Shown piece after piece: positions 1 to 13,037 of a stretch of DNA of 64,000 nt; the first letter of the stretch is position 1, and each line of letters begins with the position of its first letter. The stretch lies in NCBI GenBank assembly GCA_010015675.1, contig ML976984.1, positions 73,571 through 137,570 of the forward strand, read 5' to 3'. The position numbers and the translations under genes were made by a program. The notes beneath the pieces were generated by a model. It was not told the origin of the DNA. It searched no databases and saw only the letters and a list, made by a program, of their open reading frames with translations. Source of the stretch: Byssothecium circinans. Its lineage: Eukaryota; Ascomycota; Dothideomycetes; Pleosporales; Massarinaceae.

Positions 1-642
1 TTGTTCTTCACGCACACGGTTCACGGAAAAACGCCCGAAATCTATGTTATCCCTGCTAAACGAAGCGAACAACAACAAATCTTCCTCCTCTAGAGCTTCC
101 CTACATAATAGAATACACAAGAATCATTTAATAAAGATACGATAGAAATAAAGCGAAAGCTTTCTTGTGCCTAATAGATAGATATAAGAATGTGTAGGAA
201 TATTACAATTGTGAGCTGGCTAGTCTTCAGCAAGAGTGAAGCTTTGCGGGAGGGGGTTTTCCGTGAACCGGCGTGCCATGGCGCATCGGGTCCTCCCAAA
301 TAGGAAAGTCGAACGTTCAGTGCCTGCTATTCCTGGGTTTGCGGGGCAACCCGCACTACTGTTCCTGCGGATCCGGGCACGCGGAGTGTGCTCTACGGTG
401 GGGTATACCCGGCCTGGGCACGTGTGGTTCAAGCACCGAACACATAAGCTTCCAGTTGGCACTGGCGGGTGAAAGGCCGAGGGGACGAGCGGAGGGGATG
501 CTTCAGGACTTGGGACTTCGAAAGATTGGCTTATTCGTTGACTCGCCCAGGTCGAGCGTTGGAGAGCTATCGGTGAATGTACTATCATGTAGTGCACGCA
601 TAGTCGACGTGATGCGCAGGAGGGGCAATCCGCGCGCTGACG
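1..642. other. Left-edge intergenic stretch
   Basis: I see no gene here. The first 220 bases are A+T-rich. The next 400 bases carry overlapping open frames on both strands, none with domain-like sequence, so I read them as chance. The right end is the promoter of the downstream monooxygenase. Confidence 0.5.
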
Positions 643-650
643 TATATAAG
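643..650 (+). promoter_or_regulatory. TATA box of the monooxygenase gene
   Basis: The sequence TATATAAG lies 107 bp upstream of the ATG at 757, a usual distance for a fungal TATA box. It was identified from sequence alone. Confidence 0.45.
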
Positions 651-720
651 ATATTCCGGAAGACCCATGTTGATAGATTGCTGCTGCTATCTTCATCATC
701 CCGTTGATCTTTGCGTATGA

Positions 721-2631
<1,911 letters not shown>

Positions 2632-2874
2632 CTTAAGCGTATATAGTAGCCCAGTAACGCTGAAAATGACGTTCCAAGTGTTGGATTGATGGAAGAACTG
2701 GAGTGAATGGATTTGCACGTGCGTGGAGCTTCTTCCTCCGTTGGTCTGTGCGCTGTGGTCTCGATGACGTCCGTCGGCCGCGGCTTCGTGGTGACGCCGA
2801 CCAAAGTTTACGTTTACGTTGACCGCATGCCTCATGGCCCTCTTGCACGCCCGCCCATCTCGACTTCCTGTACC

Positions 2875-5103
2875 ATGAGGACGGCGTATTGGCTTGGCCG
2901 CCAATGTCTCCGTCAAGGACCTCGCCGGCCGACCTCTTTCTCGTTCACGTTCACGTTCCCGTTCCGAGCCTCGACGCGCCACTATACGTCCGGTAGCTTC
3001 CTCGGCAGGCAATTCGCAACCCCACGATTCTCGCATCGGACGATACTGTGGTCGGGTGCTGGAGGTGCCGCCGTCTTGAGCCCCCTTGCATTTGTCGATA
3101 TCAGCCATGACGCGACGGTCGGGGGCGATAAAACGCATGAGGAGGCAATGCTGGATGCGTCGCGGAAAGAGCTGAGCGAGCAGGTGCCCAAGTCTATAGA
3201 GCATTCGACCAAATATCGGAGGGGCATCTACTTCTTCATAGAGGATTATGTTGTTGAGCCCATATCCACTGGATTGCGCTTTCTGCATCTCGTCATCATC
3301 TTCGTCCCGGTGATTGCGACAATACCCGTGATATGGCTCGGGGCGAAACAGGCGGACCGGGATAATGAAAGAAGCGGCACATTGTGGTGGTACAGTTTTT
3401 TGGTGAGGTCTATGGAGCGGTCTGGCGCCGCCTTCATCAAGGTACCTTCATCCCTGCTGCAAAGTGCCACGATGGCTGACAGTGTAGCTTGGACAATGGG
3501 CTGCCTCGCGAACCGACATCTTCCCGACCGAGATGTGTAAAATCATGTCAACCCTACACTCGCATGCGCCGGCACATTCGCTCGAACGGACAAAACGAAC
3601 CGTAGAAAAGGCCTTTGGTGGGCGACGGTTCGAGGACATTTTTGATGAATTTGACGAGACGCCCCTGGGGGTCGGAGCCATAGCGCAAGTTTACAAGGCG
3701 AAGCTGAAGCCAGATCTGGCTACGATAGAAGACAATCGCAAAGATGTTGAGCCTCCGAACCTGCGACGGCGGATCAGAAAGAATGTGGACGTGACGCTGA
3801 AGAATATTCCTCATCGGGTACCTTCGAGCCATGTCGCGGTCAAAGTGCTGCATCCAAATGTAGAACGGATAGTACGTAGGGATCTGCGCATTATGGGATT
3901 CTTCGCCTCCATAATCAATGCCATACCGACTATGGAGTGGTTATCTTTTCCGGACGAGGTGGCACAGTTCGGTGAGATGATGCGACTGCAGCTCGACTTG
4001 CGCATCGAGGCTGCCAATCTCACACTTTTCCGGCAGAACTTCAAGGATCGCACCACTGCTTGGTTCCCGTACCCATACACGGACTACACAACGCGCAATG
4101 TCCTGATCGAAGAATATGCGCAGGGCATTCCGCTGGAGGACTTCCTCCAAAATGGCGGCGGGCCTTTTCAGGAAGACATTGCGAACGAGGGTCTCAATGA
4201 CTTCCTGACCATGGTGCTTATCGATAATTTCATCCATGCCGATCTCCACCCCGGTAACATCATGGTTCGCTTCTATCGCCCTGAAAAGCTGGACGTACCT
4301 ATTTTCACCCGGAAAGAAGACCGGACGACTGGCCCTGATGACTCACCTGACGTGACCGAAGAAGTTCTTCGAAGGTTACGACCCTTCAAGAAGGACCCCG
4401 AGCAGTGGAGAAAACGGCTTGAAGAGATTGACAATGAAGGGTACCGACCGCAGATCATCTTTATCGATACTGGCTTGGTGACTGAGCTTAATGCGACCAA
4501 TCGTGCCAATTTCCTCGATCTTTTCAAAGCCGTGGCAGAGTTCGATGGCTACAAAGCAGGCCATCTGATGGTGGAACGGTGCAGGCAGCCTGAAGCCGTC
4601 ATCGACGCAGAGGTGTTCGCCCTGCGCATGCAGCATTTGGTGCTAGGTGTGAAGAGCCGGACATTCGCCCTGGGCAACATTAAGATTGGTGATATCTTGA
4701 ACGAGGTGCTTTCGATGGTACGAACGCATCATGTTCGTCTCGAGGGTGACTTCGTCAACGTTGTTCTCAGTATCTTACTTTTAGAAGGCATTGGCAGAAG
4801 CCTGAATCCGAATCTGGATCTTTTTGCGGGGTATGTGTTCGTTCTAATATTCCCAATTCGTTACTGACGCGTTCCAGCGCCCTTCCCATCCTTCGACAGT
4901 TGGGGGCGCAAAGCGGCTCGGCTATGATTCGTGGCGGCGATTTCTCGATGCTTAGAGTATGGGCTGGTCTTGAAGCTCGCAGCTTTTTGCAAGCGTCCAT
5001 TGACTCTGTGAGTGAATTCAAATTTTTGGTCAACAGGCCCCTCACTGACAGCATTAAGGTTGAGCGTTGTGTCAAATACGACCAGCTATCGCCCAATATT
5101 TAG
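2875..5103 (+). CDS. Mitochondrial ABC1/ADCK-type atypical kinase (MCP2/ADCK2-like)
   Basis: This is a member of the ABC1/UbiB atypical kinase family, whose mitochondrial members act in coenzyme Q and lipid homeostasis. The exons are 2875-3441, 3488-4830, 4878-5007 and 5059-5103, giving 694 aa. I chose the ATG at 2875 (context ACCATGA) because it opens an Arg-rich, acid-poor presequence that looks mitochondrial; an ATG at 2827 would add 16 residues. A membrane segment (roughly VIIFVPVIATIPVIWLG) precedes the family motif KLGQ at residues 189-192, which spans the first intron. Then come PLGVGAIAQVYKAKL, the ATP-binding VAVKVLHP, DLHPGNIM in the catalytic loop, and DTG in the place of DFG. The last intron (51 nt) has no stop, so it could be retained without breaking the frame. 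ADCK2/Mcp2 is the closest class I recognise; the exact orthology is an inference. Confidence 0.9.
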
Positions 5104-5548
5104 GCCCTATTCTTCCACGAGAAACAAGCCGATTTGTACTTTATCTAACTATCTCAAACACCCACTCCTTCTCACTTGTCACTATTTACATACACTTAGA
5201 ACTCGCATCCGATCGGACAAGTCAGATAGACCTCAGGAATTCAGTAATCACGATATCCATTATTCCATTTGCATATAGAGCTGTACTCTTGATATTAGGA
5301 GTGTTTAGAATGGTTGCAAGGAGGCCGACGGCAATAAATGCCTAGCTAGGCGGTTGATTCACATGACGACGCTTTCTTTCCATTGGTTGGTCCTGACAGG
5401 GATGACATACTACGTCATACAAACCACCTCACTCCTTCTACATTGGCTTCCAAACCCGACTGTGAATACTATTTTACACCACGTCATTTCCAGGTTTACG
5501 ATCTTCGTCTTCAAAGCAAGGAACACGTTTGAATTAAGCAACTTCATC
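5104..5548. other. Intergenic, kinase 3' end to Kelch gene
   Basis: No gene is supported. The Kelch frame stays open back to 5354, but that extension is hydrophobic, unlike a propeller, and is read as 5' untranslated sequence. Confidence 0.5.
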
Positions 5549-6943
5549 ATGGAACCCGCAGCAGCAAGTGCTCTCTATGCCGCTGAGAACCTTCTATCAG
5601 GTGCAGCAGCCCTCTTCAAGGGAATAGCGCATCCTACACTGCCACTCAAAGCTACTCTTACGCACATAACCTCCGTCCCGCTTCCACGCTCCTATCACAC
5701 AATTTCTGTCGTCAAAGGCCGTGCTTACATCTTCGGCGGCGAATCATCCCCTGGAACGCTTGCCGACAATGACATGCACATTGTCATCCTACCCTCTTCT
5801 GGAGTCCTAGAAGCCGATTACACAACCATCAAGGCCAAGCCACAAAATGCCGACGGTGTAGTTCCAGGACCCCGCAAAGGCCACACGAGCGTGGTGATTG
5901 GAGATAATATCTATGTATTTGGTGGTGAAGGCGTTGAGAATGAGAAGGGAAGAATATGGATATTCCAGACGTTGTCGCATACGTGGAGTTACCTCGACCC
6001 GGAACCAGAGACACCAGCCCCCGCCCACCGCACCGGCCACGCAGCAGCAAGTTCCGAGCTTCCAGGCCCGAAGAATATCACTTTCAGCGAAAGGGCTCCC
6101 CAAAAGCCTGCTGATCCGTCGAAAGTCGTTCCTGAGCCTGCGGATCCAGATTCTTGGGGCACTGTATTCGTTATTGGAGGCAAGGACTTGCAGACTGGAG
6201 AGACATTGAAGGATGCCCTGGCTTTCGATGTACGGACTCGCACGTGGTCGAACATCCCTACACCATCAGGTGATACGCTTGAGGGTGCGAGCCTAGGTCT
6301 TGTAGGAGACCGTTTGTACCGCTTTGGTGGAAAGACAGATGGTAATGCAACAGCAACGACGGAATGGCTTGATGTCTCAGCTGTCTGGACGCATGCCGAA
6401 GGTGGTACGACTCCTCTGGCTAGCGGATGGGCTTGGCAAGATATTTCCGCACCAGCACCTACGCCCTCTCAATCCACCTCGACGGCCGCATCTCCTACTC
6501 CCACCGCAATCAAGGTTCCCTCTCCACGCTTCAACGCTGGCCTCATCCCCGTAACAACCGGACAAGGCCGCCATTACCTCTTGCTCCTCGGTGGTTCATC
6601 GCCGGCTCCTTCCTCCAACGTCACTCTCCTCGACGACATATGGGCTTTCCAGCTCGCGCCCGAAAAGGGCAGTGCAGCAGCGACCAAGGATAATATCCGG
6701 GATAAGCTGAAGCTCGACACGCATGAGGCTCAGTGGGCGGAGGTCAGATACAGTTACGTGGATGGGAAGGGTGACGTAGAGAAGAGAGATGAGGAGGGGT
6801 TTGTTAAGGGTGTTGGGCCAAGGAATGGATTCGCGGTTAGTAGGGGCAGCGAGGTTGATGGGTGTGGTTTGGTGGTTTGGGGTGGTGTGGATGCTGAGGG
6901 GCGGATCTTGGGGGATGGGTATCTGGTTAGCGTTGAGCGATAG
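5549..6943 (+). CDS. Kelch-repeat beta-propeller protein
   Basis: An intronless gene for a 464-aa protein built from Kelch repeats. Kelch signatures can be seen as AYIFGGE, NIYVFGGEG, VFVIGGKD, LYRFGGK, LLLLGGS and LVVWGGVD, each preceded by an Arg-His/Gly-His strand such as RSYHT or RKGHTSVV. That is enough for a six- or seven-bladed galactose-oxidase-type propeller. There is no signal peptide, copper site or BTB domain, so a cytosolic scaffold or binding role is likelier than an oxidase. The ATG at 5549 starts an Ala-rich helix leading straight into the first blade; an in-frame ATG at 5354 is less likely. The long Pro/Ser/Thr linker near residues 305-330 is a loop inside the propeller. Similar proteins are common in filamentous fungi, but I know of no established function. 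Confidence 0.87.
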   Translation: MEPAAASALYAAENLLSGAAALFKGIAHPTLPLKATLTHITSVPLPRSYHTISVVKGRAYIFGGESSPGTLADNDMHIVILPSSGVLEADYTTIKAKPQNADGVVPGPRKGHTSVVIGDNIYVFGGEGVENEKGRIWIFQTLSHTWSYLDPEPETPAPAHRTGHAAASSELPGPKNITFSERAPQKPADPSKVVPEPADPDSWGTVFVIGGKDLQTGETLKDALAFDVRTRTWSNIPTPSGDTLEGASLGLVGDRLYRFGGKTDGNATATTEWLDVSAVWTHAEGGTTPLASGWAWQDISAPAPTPSQSTSTAASPTPTAIKVPSPRFNAGLIPVTTGQGRHYLLLLGGSSPAPSSNVTLLDDIWAFQLAPEKGSAAATKDNIRDKLKLDTHEAQWAEVRYSYVDGKGDVEKRDEEGFVKGVGPRNGFAVSRGSEVDGCGLVVWGGVDAEGRILGDGYLVSVER

Positions 6944-7311
6944 GATGTATTCAACATATCATCTCAAGCTTGTTGAAACCATCTAGTGATAGCAGATAGA
7001 CGGCGCTGAATATGAGGTCTGCTGTTTGCCGCCACCTTCCTCCTCGCACAACGCACCTTCCCTCGACATCAACCTCGTGCAAGGCGCCCACCCTTAGAGG
7101 GATCCTACCTTCTCAGAACAATTCATTAACAGCTATTTCTCAATTCAAACCCATATACAGCTCGTTTATTGCTTGTTCATGAGAGGTACACGTGGAGGAA
7201 TTGAGCTTGAGGGAGGAACGACTCATTAACTGTGTGTTTTGAGAAGGCACGATCCCCGTAAGGACAACTATTATCTTCCTCCCATTTCCTCAACTACTTT
7301 GATTTCCTTGT
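6944..7311. other. Intergenic, Kelch gene to secreted-protein gene
   Basis: No gene is visible. It should hold the Kelch 3' end and the promoter of the downstream gene. Confidence 0.5.
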
Positions 7312-8501
7312 ATGTCCAACATGATCTTCAAAATACCCACGCTATCATATGTCGTGGTGCTCCTCTTGCTCCTGAGCCAGTGCCGCGACGCTCACCCGCG
7401 GTATGCCCCACCCGTCAACGCCACACACAAGCTTTCCGACCGCGCCGTTCCCGACGAAACATGGAAACATTTTCAACAAACAGGCTGCAATCTGCTCGGC
7501 AACATGGTGGTCAAGGACGAGATTGCTGCTCGGGGGGTACATTACGAGGAAACCCCCAACACGGCAGCAAGTCCATTTACTGATTATGGTACGTGTACAT
7601 GATATCCGTATGTTTGGTTTGTCGATATGTAAGACATTCTACAGAGGAAAAAGACAGCTGACTTGTGGAAAGGGGCTTTCAGGGAGTGGGGCTACACCGA
7701 GGACGAAGAAGCGTCCGAGATCTACGAGGAAGGGGACGGACCGGAACTAGAGGACGAGATGGAAGCCATGGGCCTTGATTCGACGCCAGCATATGAGGGC
7801 GGTCCGAACTATGCCCTTGGAGTCAAACATACCAAAGCCACGACGCACAACAGTATCTTGTATCCCGTAAGTACCACAACGCCAACGATTCTCCGTAGTA
7901 CTACGCGCTCGAATCTATCAACTGACACGGTCCCGGGTAGGCCACAGGCGCAGCGTTCCGGACAATCGTCAACGCAGACGAGGGCGTGATCATAGCCTGG
8001 TGGAAATTCGGACCGAAGTATATGGGCGCGCAGAAGAACCCCCCAGTGACCACGCTCCCGAAACTAAAGAACTGGCACGATATCGCGTTCCTCCAATACC
8101 AAAAGGTGGCCCAGGAGAGAAAAATGCCCCTTGCGAACTTGCGCTATATTTTCTCTGCGACTATTTCAAACAAGGACAGTATAGCGCTGATGAGCCGTGC
8201 TGTCAAAGCCACATTGCCTGAGGACTGCGAGAAATTGGAGTGGGATGATAGGAAAGAGTTCAAACCTGGAAGTGAGTCATATGACGTGCTGATCGCCAGT
8301 CCGAATGGGAGAGGAGCGGCTTTGATGTTGATTACCCATAAGGCGGTCTTTGGCCAGAGGAAGGTGATTGGGAGTGTGACGGTCTTTTGCTCGTTGGATG
8401 TGGGGGTGCTGACACCTACACTTTTGTTCGAGGTTAAGCAGGAGGAGAAGAGTGATGATGACGGGGAGGATCATGAAGAGCCGGGGAAGAACGAGATCTA
8501 G
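7312..8501 (+). CDS. Predicted secreted protein of unknown function
   Basis: I do not recognise a family. The exons are 7312-7588, 7658-7866 and 7941-8501, giving 348 aa (345 if the second ATG at 7321 is used). The N-terminus is a clear signal peptide: a short polar start, a Val/Leu-rich core (VVVLLLLLS), then CRDAHP. After it come a stretch with one free Cys, an acidic region (EDEEASEIYEEGDGPE), and a domain with AAFRTIVNADEGVIIAWWKFG and a Trp/Lys-rich middle. The C-terminus is a highly acidic Glu/Asp tail. For intron 1 an alternative acceptor at 7672 keeps the frame but drops five residues; I chose the CAG ending at 7657. Intron 2 is GTAAGT...GGTAG. A secreted enzyme or effector are both possible and I cannot separate them. 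Confidence 0.75.
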
Positions 8502-9119
8502 ACCCTTCGTTCCTAGTGAGGTAAGATGAGTGGTAAAACTCTTCTTTTCTATTTACGTTCGGTTCGAGAGATGGGCTAGGCAGGTAGTCTGTGTCTTACT
8601 CTCGTAGCTATTAATGGCACGGAGTGTCATGCGGCTTACCTTTTGAATCATGCAGATCCAACTCCGAGTGTTCGCGGGCCTCGAGGGATGGGTATCTGGT
8701 GTGGAGAGGATAATTGGAGATAGCTTGCAGCGTTTGATATAGAAGTGAGCACAGTTCAATCTGTAGGCCCAGTACGTAATTGACGGTACATAGTCATTTT
8801 TCATCCGTTTCAGCCACGCAAAGTGTGGACGTTTGCTGTTTTTACCTACCCGTGGCCGTTAGTTCAATCGAACCATGCCTTAAAGTCCCCAGCGCAATAC
8901 ACTCTACCACCCTCCCTTTCCCATCGTCCGTCGTTTCGTGCCTGATCGGAGGCGCACTAAAAGCTCAATTATCGATGCATATGCCGTCACAGGAGCCTCC
9001 CCCAAGCGGAGATAGCTTACTGCAAGCTTTGAATGGTTGACGGGATGGACAAAAGTAGAAATGACGAGGCTGATTTACTATCCCATGGGAAGTCGGTAGG
9101 TTGGATGGAACCGTTCGCG
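8502..9119. other. Intergenic region
   Basis: No gene is supported. Short open frames on both strands show no domain-like sequence. Confidence 0.5.
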
Positions 9120-9293
9120 CTAAACGCACGGGCCACATACCAGCCTCCCAAAGCGGCAAGAACACCAGCCATCAATTCTCCTGCCATCACAATTCTTGCA
9201 CTTCGTGATTTCACCATGGAAGTTATAAAGCGTAACCCCCTGCTTGTGCAAGCTGTGCACCATCAACTCCGATCCGCAATCACTGCACAACAT
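9120..9293 (-). CDS. Possible 8-cysteine zinc-ribbon micro-protein
   Basis: A 57-codon ATG-initiated frame reads leftward just upstream of the secreted-protein gene at 9341. It carries eight cysteines in four close pairs: LCSDC (residues 3 and 6), KCKNC, WCSC and VCGPC. CxxC pairs at this spacing look like zinc-binding ribbons. Against it: the frame is short, it overlaps the presumed promoter and TATA box of the next gene, and I know no family with this order. A GTATGT donor-like site near the 3' end (in the Leu-Val-Cys codons) means the frame could also be the first exon of a longer gene. I list it as possible only. Confidence 0.28.
   Translation of the reverse strand: MLCSDCGSELMVHSLHKQGVTLYNFHGEITKCKNCDGRRIDGWCSCRFGRLVCGPCV
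9224..9229 (+). promoter_or_regulatory. TATA box of the Ser/Thr-rich secreted-protein gene
   Basis: TATAAA lies 117 bp upstream of the ATG at 9341, a usual spacing. It falls inside the possible micro-ORF on the other strand. Confidence 0.4.
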
Positions 9294-9340
9294 ATTTCCT
9301 CCTTTGATTGACAACTTCACGACACCTTCAACACTACAAC

Positions 9341-9787
9341 ATGCACTTCAGCTCATATCATTTCACTCTCCTCTTCTCCGCTCTAGCAGCCGGGCTCCCA
9401 TTCGATGGCGCCGTCAATGTCCGTAACGTAGTACGCTCAAAGTCCTACGCCGTTGTCAATGTCGACGGTGGCTTTACTGAGGCGCCATCTGCGTCCTCCA
9501 CTGTAAACGGCGCGACGAAGACGAAGACGGTCGAGGTCACTCAAACCGCAACGACGAAGACCAGCCAGGTCACTCCGACAGTTGACCCCACGACGACAAA
9601 GTCTTCCCAATCGATGACTAGTTCTTCGCCTGCCGTGGTCACTATTATCATCACAGCGCCGGCGGAACCGACTACCTACTATGATGATGGATTTTGGCAT
9701 ACCAGCTATGTTAGCAAGACATGGTCTGCGCTGTCGACAGTGCCGGCTGGTACGAGCTCGCCGACGGCTTTTCCTGCTTCGGAGTAG
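9341..9787 (+). CDS. Small Ser/Thr-rich secreted protein
   Basis: An intronless gene for a 148-aa protein. The N-terminus is a signal peptide (FTLLFSALAAGLPF), followed by a short Arg/Val segment and then a Ser/Thr/Pro-rich body (about residues 50-110) that would be heavily O-glycosylated. The segment PAVVTIIITAPAEPTTYYDDG is followed by aromatic residues (WHTSYVSKTWSAL). There is no C-terminal hydrophobic tail for a GPI anchor and there are no cysteines, so it is not a disulfide-rich effector. A wall-associated or surface mannoprotein is the best guess. The ATG context is ACAACATGC. I recognise no domain. Confidence 0.7.
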   Translation: MHFSSYHFTLLFSALAAGLPFDGAVNVRNVVRSKSYAVVNVDGGFTEAPSASSTVNGATKTKTVEVTQTATTKTSQVTPTVDPTTTKSSQSMTSSSPAVVTIIITAPAEPTTYYDDGFWHTSYVSKTWSALSTVPAGTSSPTAFPASE

Positions 9788-10178
9788 GATGCCAATGATG
9801 TGTGAACGGAGCTTGCATTGGACTTTCTTTCTTGGACATATTTAAGAAACGACGTCGACGGGCATGGTGTATGATTTACGCGCACGGTACTTGCATTGGG
9901 TGGCGTTGCAATTGATGAGGGTAGGATCCAGGGATCTATGGTTTTGACGGGTTTTATTTAGAATTGTGTAATACTAGACCATCTCATTGCACTCCTCAAT
10001 GATTGCATATCTATATGATATATCGTATGTGAGGTGGGACGATGGACGATGACGGAGCTAAACCCTGCCACCTGCCAAGCGCTTTGATATGGCCAACGGC
10101 AGCCTCACAGCGCCGGCGCTACTCCATCGGAGACCATCCTCGCTCCACCACTCCGGAACTGCACCTCTCCCTCTTACA
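9788..10178. other. Intergenic, secreted-protein gene to VPS35
   Basis: No gene is seen. The VPS35 frame is open for 30 codons upstream of the chosen ATG, but that part is not VPS35-like. Confidence 0.5.
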
Positions 10179-13037
10179 ATGGCGTCGCCGCCTCCCGTCG
10201 AGGACCAAGCGCGCTTGCTTGAAGATGCTCTCGGCGTGGTGCGCCAGCAGGCCATGCTCATGCGCCGGTGCCTGGAAACCCCCGGAAAGCTGATGGATGC
10301 TCTTAAGTGCAGGTACGCATACAAGAGACAGTGCAAGTAGAAACAAATGCAGAAGGGATACTGACAGTCTTTACAGCTCCACGCTGGTATCCGAGCTCCG
10401 TACGAGCAGCCTAGGACCTAAGCAGTACTACGAGTTGTACATGTCCGCCTTCGATGCCCTGCGCCATCTCGCCGTCTACCTCCGCGAAAACCACCCCGTG
10501 AACCACCTCGCCGACCTCTACGAGCTCGTCCAGTATGCCGGGAATATCATTCCCCGCCTGTACCTCATGGTCACCGTCGGCACTGTGTACATGGCAATTG
10601 AGGATGCGCCGGTCAAGGAAATCATGAAGGATATGATGGAGATGAGTCGCGGCGTCCAACACCCTATCCGAGGACTGTTTCTCCGGTATTATCTGGCTGG
10701 GCAGGCGCGCGACTATCTGCCGACGGGTGAGGGCGATGGACCCGAAGGCAATCTGCAGGACTCGATTAGCTTTATCCTCACTAATTTTGTGGAGATGAAC
10801 AAGCTCTGGGTGCGGCTGCAGCATCAGGGACACTCGAGGGAAAGAGAACAGCGGACAAAGGAGCGCCAGGAACTTCAGCTTTTGGTCGGCAGCAATCTGG
10901 TGCGATTGAGCCAGCTTGTGGACCTAGAAAATTACAAGAAGATCTTGCATCCGCTTCTGGAGCAGATTGTGCAGTGCAGAGACGTTCTGGCGCAGGAATA
11001 CCTCCTAGAGGTTGTCACGCAGGTCTTCCCCGACGAGTTTCACCTCCACACGCTTGATCAGTTCCTCTCTGCAGTCGCCCGCCTAAACCCGCACGTAAAC
11101 GTCAAGGGCATCGTCGTTGGCTTGATGGACCGTCTAGCTGCATACGCGCAACGAGAGTCCGAGTCTGAGAGCATCGAACAGCGCAAGAAGACGGAAGAGG
11201 AGGCCATCACAAATCTTCTGGAACAGTTGAAACTACAAAAAGAGCAAAAGGCGGCTGAACCGAAACCGACATCCCCCTCAACGCAGCAGAACGGCGACTC
11301 GTCCGAAGCGCCAACCAGCACCGAGGAAACATCATTAACATCACCGACGTCAGAAGAAGAAATATTGCCAGTAACGGGGACGACTGAGCCGGATGGCGAG
11401 ATTGAGAAATCGCGCGGAATACCGAAGAATGTGAAGCTTTTCGAAATCTTCCACGAGCAGGTTGCGACACTCGTCAAGATGCAACGGCTGAACATCCAGG
11501 ACACGATCGGTCTGCTCGTTTCGCTTGCTAATCTTGCTCTAAACATATACCCGGAACGATTAGACTATGTGGACCAGGTGTTGGCATTTGCGAACCAGAA
11601 AGTTACCGAGTATGCGAACAGTGCCGATCTCCATTCGCAGGCCTGCCAAAGCCAGATTCTTAGCTTGCTTCTCGCTCCCATCAAGACCTACGTGTCCATG
11701 TTTACCGCGCTTGCATTACCAAACTTCATTCCGCTCTTGCACAACCAGCCCTATCCTACTCGAAGAGCCGTAGCAGGCGAAGTCGCGCGCAGTCTTCTCA
11801 GGAACCAGACACATATCACTTCCGTGGAGAACCTTGAGAGCGTGTTGGAGATATTGAAAGTGCTGATCAAAGAAGGCATGCAGCAAGCCACGGGTTATCC
11901 AGGAGGTCCGATTCAGCGAAGAGCAGCCGAAACAGATGAGACGATAGAAGAGCAAGGCTGGCTTGCTCGGTTAGTACATCTTATTCACGGGCCGAATAAC
12001 GATACTCAGTTCAAGGTAAGTCACACAAAAACGGAACGTGATCAAAACTGACATCATCAATAGCTTCTCCAAGCTGCTCGAAAGTCCTTCGCCGAAGGAA
12101 ACGAGCGCGTCAAATACACGACCCCTGCCATCATCACTGCCTCACTCAAGCTCGCGCGGCGGTACAAGACACGCGAACACTTCGAAGACAACTGGTCATC
12201 GCAGTCTTCAGCACTCTACAAATTCATGCATAGCACACTGTCTACACTCTACGCACGCGTAACGGGCTCGGCTGATCTTTCTTTGCGGTTGTTTGTGGGC
12301 TGTGGCCAAGTTGCGGACCAGACCGGCTTTGAGGAGGTTGCGTATGAATTCTTCGCGCAAGCTTTCACAATATACGAGGAAGCGATCAGCGATTCAAGGG
12401 CCCAGTTCCAGGCTGTGTGTGTGATTGCTGGAAGTCTACACACGTCGCGGAACTTTGGCAAAGAGAACTACGATACATTAATAACGAAGTGCGCACTTCA
12501 CGGAAGTAAGCTTTTGAAGAAGCCTGATCAGTGCCGAGCGGTATACCTCGCTAGCCACTTGTGGTGGGCTACGGAGATACGTGCCCTGGATGAGGAAGAC
12601 CCGAAAAACGTAAATCCATCCCTTACTCCCTCAACAACAGGAAGACTGACTACAGTAGCTCTACCGCGATGGAAAGCGCGTACTCGAATGCCTACAACGC
12701 GCCCTCCGTGTCGCCGATGCCTGCATGGACGCCGCCGTGTCCGTCGAGCTCTTTGTGGAAATCTTAAACCGATATGTGTACTACTTTGATCAGGAGAACG
12801 AAGCTGTACGTATTCTCACGAAGCGTTCATCTTTTTCTTTGATATATGTCGGATTTTTTCTAACGCGGAAATCAGGTCACGACGAAATACCTAAACGGCC
12901 TCATCGAGCTCATCCATTCTAACCTCCAGTCCAATGAAAACGCGTCTTCGCTTGAGAACCCGAGGAAGCATTTCCAGCGCACGCTGGATTATATCGCAAG
13001 TAGAGAGTATGAGGGTGTTGTCACGGCGCCGAAGTAA
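10179..13037 (+). CDS. VPS35: Retromer subunit VPS35
   Basis: VPS35 is the large alpha-solenoid subunit of retromer, which recycles receptors from endosomes to the trans-Golgi. The five exons are 10179-10312, 10377-12015, 12064-12609, 12659-12805 and 12876-13037, giving 875 aa, in the family range. The N-terminal part has the conserved PRLYLM motif near residue 103, the VPS26-binding site, followed by helical repeats to the end. A Lys/Glu/Ser/Thr-rich linker (about residues 340-400) sits mid-protein, as in other fungal homologues. Exon 3 carries the conserved FVGCGQVAD and [11 protein letters not shown] helices. The intron before exon 4 ends in a tandem acceptor, CAGTAG; only the downstream TAG keeps the frame, because the upstream one would add an in-frame stop. 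The ATG at 10179 gives the normal [18 protein letters not shown] start. Confidence 0.96.

Noticed and set aside
220..699. 159-codon frame on the minus strand at the left edge, with overlapping plus frames
   Set aside because: No domain-like sequence, and competing frames on both strands cover the same bases.
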